This document shows, in pieces, positions 59,880 to 64,000 of a stretch of 64,000 nucleotides of DNA. The translations under genes and the position numbers were made by a program. The DNA is from Albifimbria verrucaria (lineage: Eukaryota > Ascomycota > Sordariomycetes > Hypocreales > Stachybotryaceae). The DNA lies in contig JAHREC010000049.1 of the NCBI GenBank assembly GCA_020081605.1, positions 4,278,001-4,342,000 of the forward strand, in the 5' to 3' direction. Within the stretch, counting starts at the first letter, position 1. Every line of letters begins with the position of its first letter. The notes under the pieces were generated by a model. It searched no databases and had not been told where the DNA came from. It saw nothing but the letters and a program-made list of their open reading frames with translations.

Positions 59880-60758
59880 ACTACATTGGTAGTTTATTAG
59901 AGCCCAACACTTTACACAGGGTTCATTATAGAGTAGATGCTAGATATCAATGTTAAATTGCGTGTTCGCTATAATAATATGCTGGATTTCAAACTCACCA
60001 TCAGATTTTTGCAGTTGACGTGGGGATGACGGGAGTTGAAGTCGACACTCGTACTCATTATATTTCCTGAAATCCATTTATTTCTATCGTATTAAGTTAC
60101 GAGAGGTGAAGACGCCTTCAAGTCAACCGTAAGAAGTGTGTGCCGTTTGAACTGCGTAGATGGACGCAATTATATGATAACTCTGGTGCAGAACGTCGTG
60201 TTCTTCGAAACTCCGTAGCCATGACATCAACATAGATGATTCAGTAAATGGACCAATGTTTCAATAGCATAAAATCCTGAATAACAATACATGTTTAATT
60301 CGCCTACCTCTGCGGAATTCAAGAGCGTTTCGTAAGTTACTTCAAAGAGTCTTAGCTAGTTGAGAGCATACTTGAATATATGTTCATGGAGGTCTAGCAA
60401 ATCTAGCAGACTATGCCTGAAATCCTTAACCTTCCAAGACCAGTCACGGGAGCTAATCTCTTTATCCCACCTGCCAGCACTGGCTGTTACCAAGTCTTAA
60501 CGACTATAAGGGGCGTAGCTTACTTAATTTATGAAACACAGCTGTGTATTCAAGTCCGGATTTCTCTGTGTTATCCCTCTCATTCACAAGATATTTTTCA
60601 TGGCTCAGCGTGAAGTCAGGACAAGGATATATGAATTTGAGGCGTATTGCTTGCTATGTACCCCATCTATACCTCATTAATTCAAGCAACACATGAGCCA
60701 CCTGGTTACACCCAACCAATTCGGTCCACGCCAGTAATCCTTTAACACCCAAAATTAT
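59880..60758. other. Intergenic, convergent 3' ends
   Basis: No gene recognised. Confidence 0.45.
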
Positions 60759-61290
60759 TTACTGCGGAAGGCAGTAGTAGATACTACGGCAGGTGACGCC
60801 GTTCTGAGTGAACATGGCATGCTGGTCATCCTTGAAGCAAGTGAACTGATGTCCGTTGTTGCCACCACTGAGCGTAGTTAGTATCAATCAACATACAGGG
60901 CTTGTTCTCAGTTTTGATCACATACCCAACGGCACTATAGGCTGGCTTCGACTGAGCGTCCGCCGCAATGCCCCACGAGAATCTAGTGCCAGTGGAGAAG
61001 GTGCAGTTTTGGCCAGATCCCTCCCAGTGGTGGTAGTGATCTCCAGTGTAGCAGATGTTGGTACTGGAAGGGGTACGGTTGCAGTTGCTGTCATCAGCAC
61101 AGTACTACTGGGTCGTTAATTATTTAAACAGCACAACTTTGTAATAAAGAATCATTGCCTACCACAACAGCCGAGGAAGGAGGATTTCCACTGCCACCAC
61201 CCAGGAAGTCACAGTTGACAAGGTGCACACCTTCGCTGGCGAGGAGCCGAGCACGAAGCTAGCGATAACTGCCAAAGTCTTGAACTGCAT
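60759..61290 (-). CDS. Small secreted cysteine-rich protein
   Basis: About 138 residues. Exons 61290-61163, 61104-60926 and 60867-60759. The last intron is well defined (GTATGT donor, TACTAAC branch, CTCAG acceptor). Signal peptide MQFKTLAVIASFVLGSSLAS when one base near 61238-61241 is restored. The mature chain has cysteines spread over its length: VNCDFLGGG, YYCADD-like, NCNR, NICYTGDHYHHW, NCTFSTGTRF, FTCFKDDQ, VTCRSIYYCLPQ. No family recognised. Size, signal and cysteines make it effector-like, but this is only a class description. A TATA box stands 98 bp upstream. Confidence 0.7.
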
Positions 61291-61387
61291 TTTGAAGATG
61301 CGATGGATGGGATTCGGCTGCTCTGGGCGTGATGGAGAATAACTGGCGTGGCTGATGAGTTCGTTCCTTCGGTGCTGAAGAGGGGAT

Positions 61388-61394
61388 TATATAC
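61388..61394 (-). promoter_or_regulatory. TATA box of the small secreted protein gene
   Basis: TATATAA on the minus strand, about 98 bp before the ATG at 61290. Confidence 0.55.
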
Positions 61395-63032
61395 TTTCAG
61401 GGACTAGTGGTGAAGGAAGAGTTCAGAAGCTAATTGTAAGCTGAAAAGCTCCATGAGCGCATCTCTTGCCAACTAGCCAACTTTTCCAAGTCTCCGAACC
61501 GGTGTAGACATCGAGGCCCAAAGTCCTGTCAGAACTAAGGAGGCATTGCCTCACTGGGCCCGCAAACAAAGACCCTCACGAGTTCTATCCAAGTGAGAAA
61601 TGCTCTAGATTCGGGAAGAGTGCTTTTCTGTCGTATACTGTGTCTACCGATGGCTGTCAGCTTTCAGCGCTCTTTACACTAGTCTATGACTGTCCAGTCC
61701 CGCACTGGAGAACCATTTAGTTTAGCACAGGGAAACGGGATCCGCATGAAGAGAGCTTGAAGTCTAAGGTCTTTTAAGAAACGGCCAATGGGAGGCAAGA
61801 TGGCACTTGGGCTGTTGCTTATTACGCAAAAGCTCGGGGCACCGGCAAACCAAACTGCCAGGTCACAGTGTCTGTCCCACCAATTCCCAGCGCTCGAGGT
61901 CTTTTCCAGGGTATTTAGCAAAAAGAAGTAGAGCTTTAGGGTCATTACCAAGTCCGGAATAGGTCATATTACGGATTTGGGGAAGGACAATTTGTCAATA
62001 GCGCGATAAATGCAGCAGTGCTTACTCGGCTTGATTAGCCCACCAAAGACTTGCCTCAATCAGACCGCAAAACAAGACTCAGAACATAGATTGTCTTGCC
62101 GACGACCCGTCTAATGAGACAATGGACTCAAGCAGATACTTTACATCGAATTGAGTGAAAGCTTGAGGCTACAATGAATTCTCTTTGGCAGAAGTGGGGA
62201 CATATCAGCCATAGTCTGGTGGACCCTTAGCGTATCAGAAGATTTTCATGAGCATTTCAGAGGCAACAACAAGATCTAATTTAGCCGCACCTCCGTAGCA
62301 ACATTCTTCTACTGCGCGGCCAACTTGGGGGTGTTTTAAGGTTATTGTGTGAGTATGATACCTCAAATATACACCAAAATTCAAGATCTGATAACATCGA
62401 ACAGTGGAGAAAACGTAGCCATTCGCAATATCTGTCATCATGTCTGCGGTCATACATTGAAACCATGTTCTATATGCTACCCTACACACAGTTGGCCTAT
62501 CTGGTTGAACCAAGAGTTGGACCACGGTGGTCATGGTGACACCGGTGAACACATGAAATACATCGAAAGTAAACATAAGATTAATGACACATGAGTCAAA
62601 CAGATAGTTACGTCCATGTATTAGTTTGCACTATCTCCATTTCAACCAGCTACTTATATGTCAGATATTGGGCCTAGAAAAATGATTCAACATGCCACTC
62701 CAAATCATATCCACAAATATGGCTACATATAGAGATGATTGCGTTTACACAACATTGCCGAAAATTGCTGCGCGTAGGATTACAAAGTGTCGGAATGCGT
62801 CTTCAAAAAATCATTACTCGCTCTGTAAATGATCTCATTTGAATAAAGATTTTGGTTGTCTATTTGGTGATAATTTTGGAAAAAGATGACAGTGAAGGTT
62901 AGGAGGCAATGTCCAAGTCACATGAGATCAAAGCACGAGAGAGTCCACAAAACCCTCCTTGACAAGTTGAGAAAGTTTCCTCTGTTGGTTTTAATACCTA
63001 GTAGTGAATAAAACTCCTTTACGTTGATTTTA
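61395..63032. other. Intergenic region, about 1.6 kb
   Basis: No confident gene. Overlapping frames at 62235-62594 on both strands (113 codons minus, 81 codons plus) have no recognisable motif. Confidence 0.4.
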
Positions 63033-63760
63033 CTAATAATATGGGAACTTATTTAGAAAATCGTCTCGACGAGGGTTCAAGCCCGGTCCAGGATACATGT
63101 TGCAATCCCATGTGTAATCTTGATCTTCCACATGAAATTGGCATTGCCACTGATGTTTTATATTATTAAGCACAGCGAAAACCCAAGTGAAGAGTACGAA
63201 GTGCTCGAGCGGAAAAGGGAAGATGCCCAAGGCAGCTTCCGCTCTGCTTCCTCGATGAGAGTATAATTAAGTTTGGTCCTATTCATCTCATCGGCGACTG
63301 ATCGAAGGTCTTTATGGGGCTCAGCTATTGGTTAGAATCGGCAGTACTGGGAGCCTCATCACACGCCGTGAGATTACTTAGAGTGCGGCCGCAAATACCA
63401 TAAGCACCTAGTGTCAGGTACAACCAGACAGATGTGTACATGCTAATAAGGCAGTAAAAGACTGTAACAAAAGTACTAGCCATTATGAGAATGTGAGCCC
63501 CTCCCGTAGGGGTAGGCAAAGTGGAAAGCCAGTTGCGCTCTAGGGCATGCCAAAGGCAACGTCAATAGCAATATTAAGGGCCCCTAGCAAATGCCTCTGG
63601 CGGCGATTGCAGCGAGTCGGCCTCGCTACGCTCGAGAACACGATTATTAGGGCTTAGGGCAGCCGTCTTCAAGGCCCTAGAAACCAGGTTCGTTAGTATC
63701 TTCAGCATCGTCATGGAGGTCGGGGCTCAAGGCAGCTGGGGTCAGCAATATCATCATAGG
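63033..63760 (-). CDS. Unclassified membrane protein, 5' part uncertain
   Basis: Minus-strand protein reconstructed by eye. The C-terminal exon ends with HVEDQDYTWDCNMYPGPG and RRDDFLNKFPYY. Before it are a hydrophobic segment (EHFVLFTWVFAVLNNI), a polar block (DLRSVADEMNRTKLNYTLI) and helices with FVTVFYCLISMYTSVWLYL. A good intron lies at about 63392-63341 (GTAATC donor, TTCTAACC branch, AATAG acceptor). One-base losses occur at 63229-63230, 63550-63551 and 63581-63584. Upstream, an acidic region carries imperfect repeats of AALSP followed by DDA or DDI (63600-63760) and the frame becomes unclear. The start may lie further right, possibly including the frame beginning at 63978. Family not recognised. 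Confidence 0.5.
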
Positions 63761-64000
63761 GTTCAGGGCTTAAGGCAGGCAGCAGATTAAAAACATCAAG
63801 AGCATATTATCAAAAGATACATTGACCAAAACTCGTGTGAACTCGGTGCTGAGCCAAGCCTTGAAGCGGACTTCAAGTACACGCGAGGCTGGGGGCTGCG
63901 GATCCACAAAGTCTCCGTGAAAGGGGTCTTACCGCCGCAAATTAAATCACCCTCTGCAAAGTGGATTGCATTTTGCATGAGAGTTTTTAAGGAGATTAAT
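63761..64000. other. Right edge, possible 5' part of the membrane protein gene
   Basis: A minus-strand frame from 63978 (MQNAIHFAEGDLICGGKTPF) to 63796 could be an exon of the same gene or chance; no splice sites settle this. Confidence 0.3.

Noticed and set aside
62235..62594. Overlapping open frames on both strands
   Set aside because: Neither strand shows a known motif, signal peptide or exon structure.
63064..63082. B-box-like GGTTCAAGCCC
   Set aside because: It lies inside the coding exon of the membrane protein and no A box stands at the right distance.

Overview
The window is nuclear DNA of a filamentous ascomycete (Pezizomycotina). Genes are split by 45-60 bp introns with GTRNGT donors and CTAAC-like branch points. 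The families present are fungus-specific: OPT peptide transporters, Zn2Cys6 and homeobox/C2H2 regulators, DUF3632/DUF3433/DUF3176 proteins, NACHT-ankyrin proteins and plant cell-wall-degrading enzymes. I cannot name the species. The gene content (two GH28 pectinases, a GH7 cellulase with CBM1, an AA7 oxidase, a heme-thiolate peroxidase, an Egh16-like secreted protein, an M43 protease) fits a plant-associated or litter fungus.

Layout. 0-6 kb: the 3' part of an OPT transporter, a secreted M43 metalloprotease and a DUF3632 protein. 6-18 kb: an immunity-like block made of a kinase remnant, a large nucleoside-phosphorylase/NACHT/ankyrin protein and a kinase-ankyrin protein on the other strand, with a GH28 exopolygalacturonase between them. 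18-26 kb: a large DUF3433 membrane protein, a coiled-coil membrane protein of a conserved but uncharacterised fungal family, and an Egh16-like secreted protein with an Asn/Gly repeat tail. 28-36 kb: a NADAR protein, a complete OPT transporter, a second kinase remnant and an F-box-like protein. 36-38 kb: a small unknown gene followed by a 119-bp tandem array whose units each keep a hairpin, then a 12-bp degenerate minisatellite. 39-46 kb: a divergent MFS/Zn2Cys6 pair, an AA7 flavo-oxidase and a heme-thiolate peroxidase. 48-64 kb: a DUF3176 membrane protein, a GH7 endoglucanase, a homeobox/C2H2 regulator, a second GH28, a small Cys-rich secreted protein and an unclassified membrane protein at the right edge.

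The dominant oddity is that most genes are interrupted by single-base losses, nearly always inside short homopolymers, with otherwise intact protein sequence and no accompanying nonsense codons. I count about 45 apparent losses against at most three apparent gains. For most genes the exon phases add up exactly when each break is read as one missing base. This looks like consensus error in the assembly more than real pseudogenisation, so I annotate these loci as genes and list the break positions. Coordinates of exons and breaks were worked out by eye.
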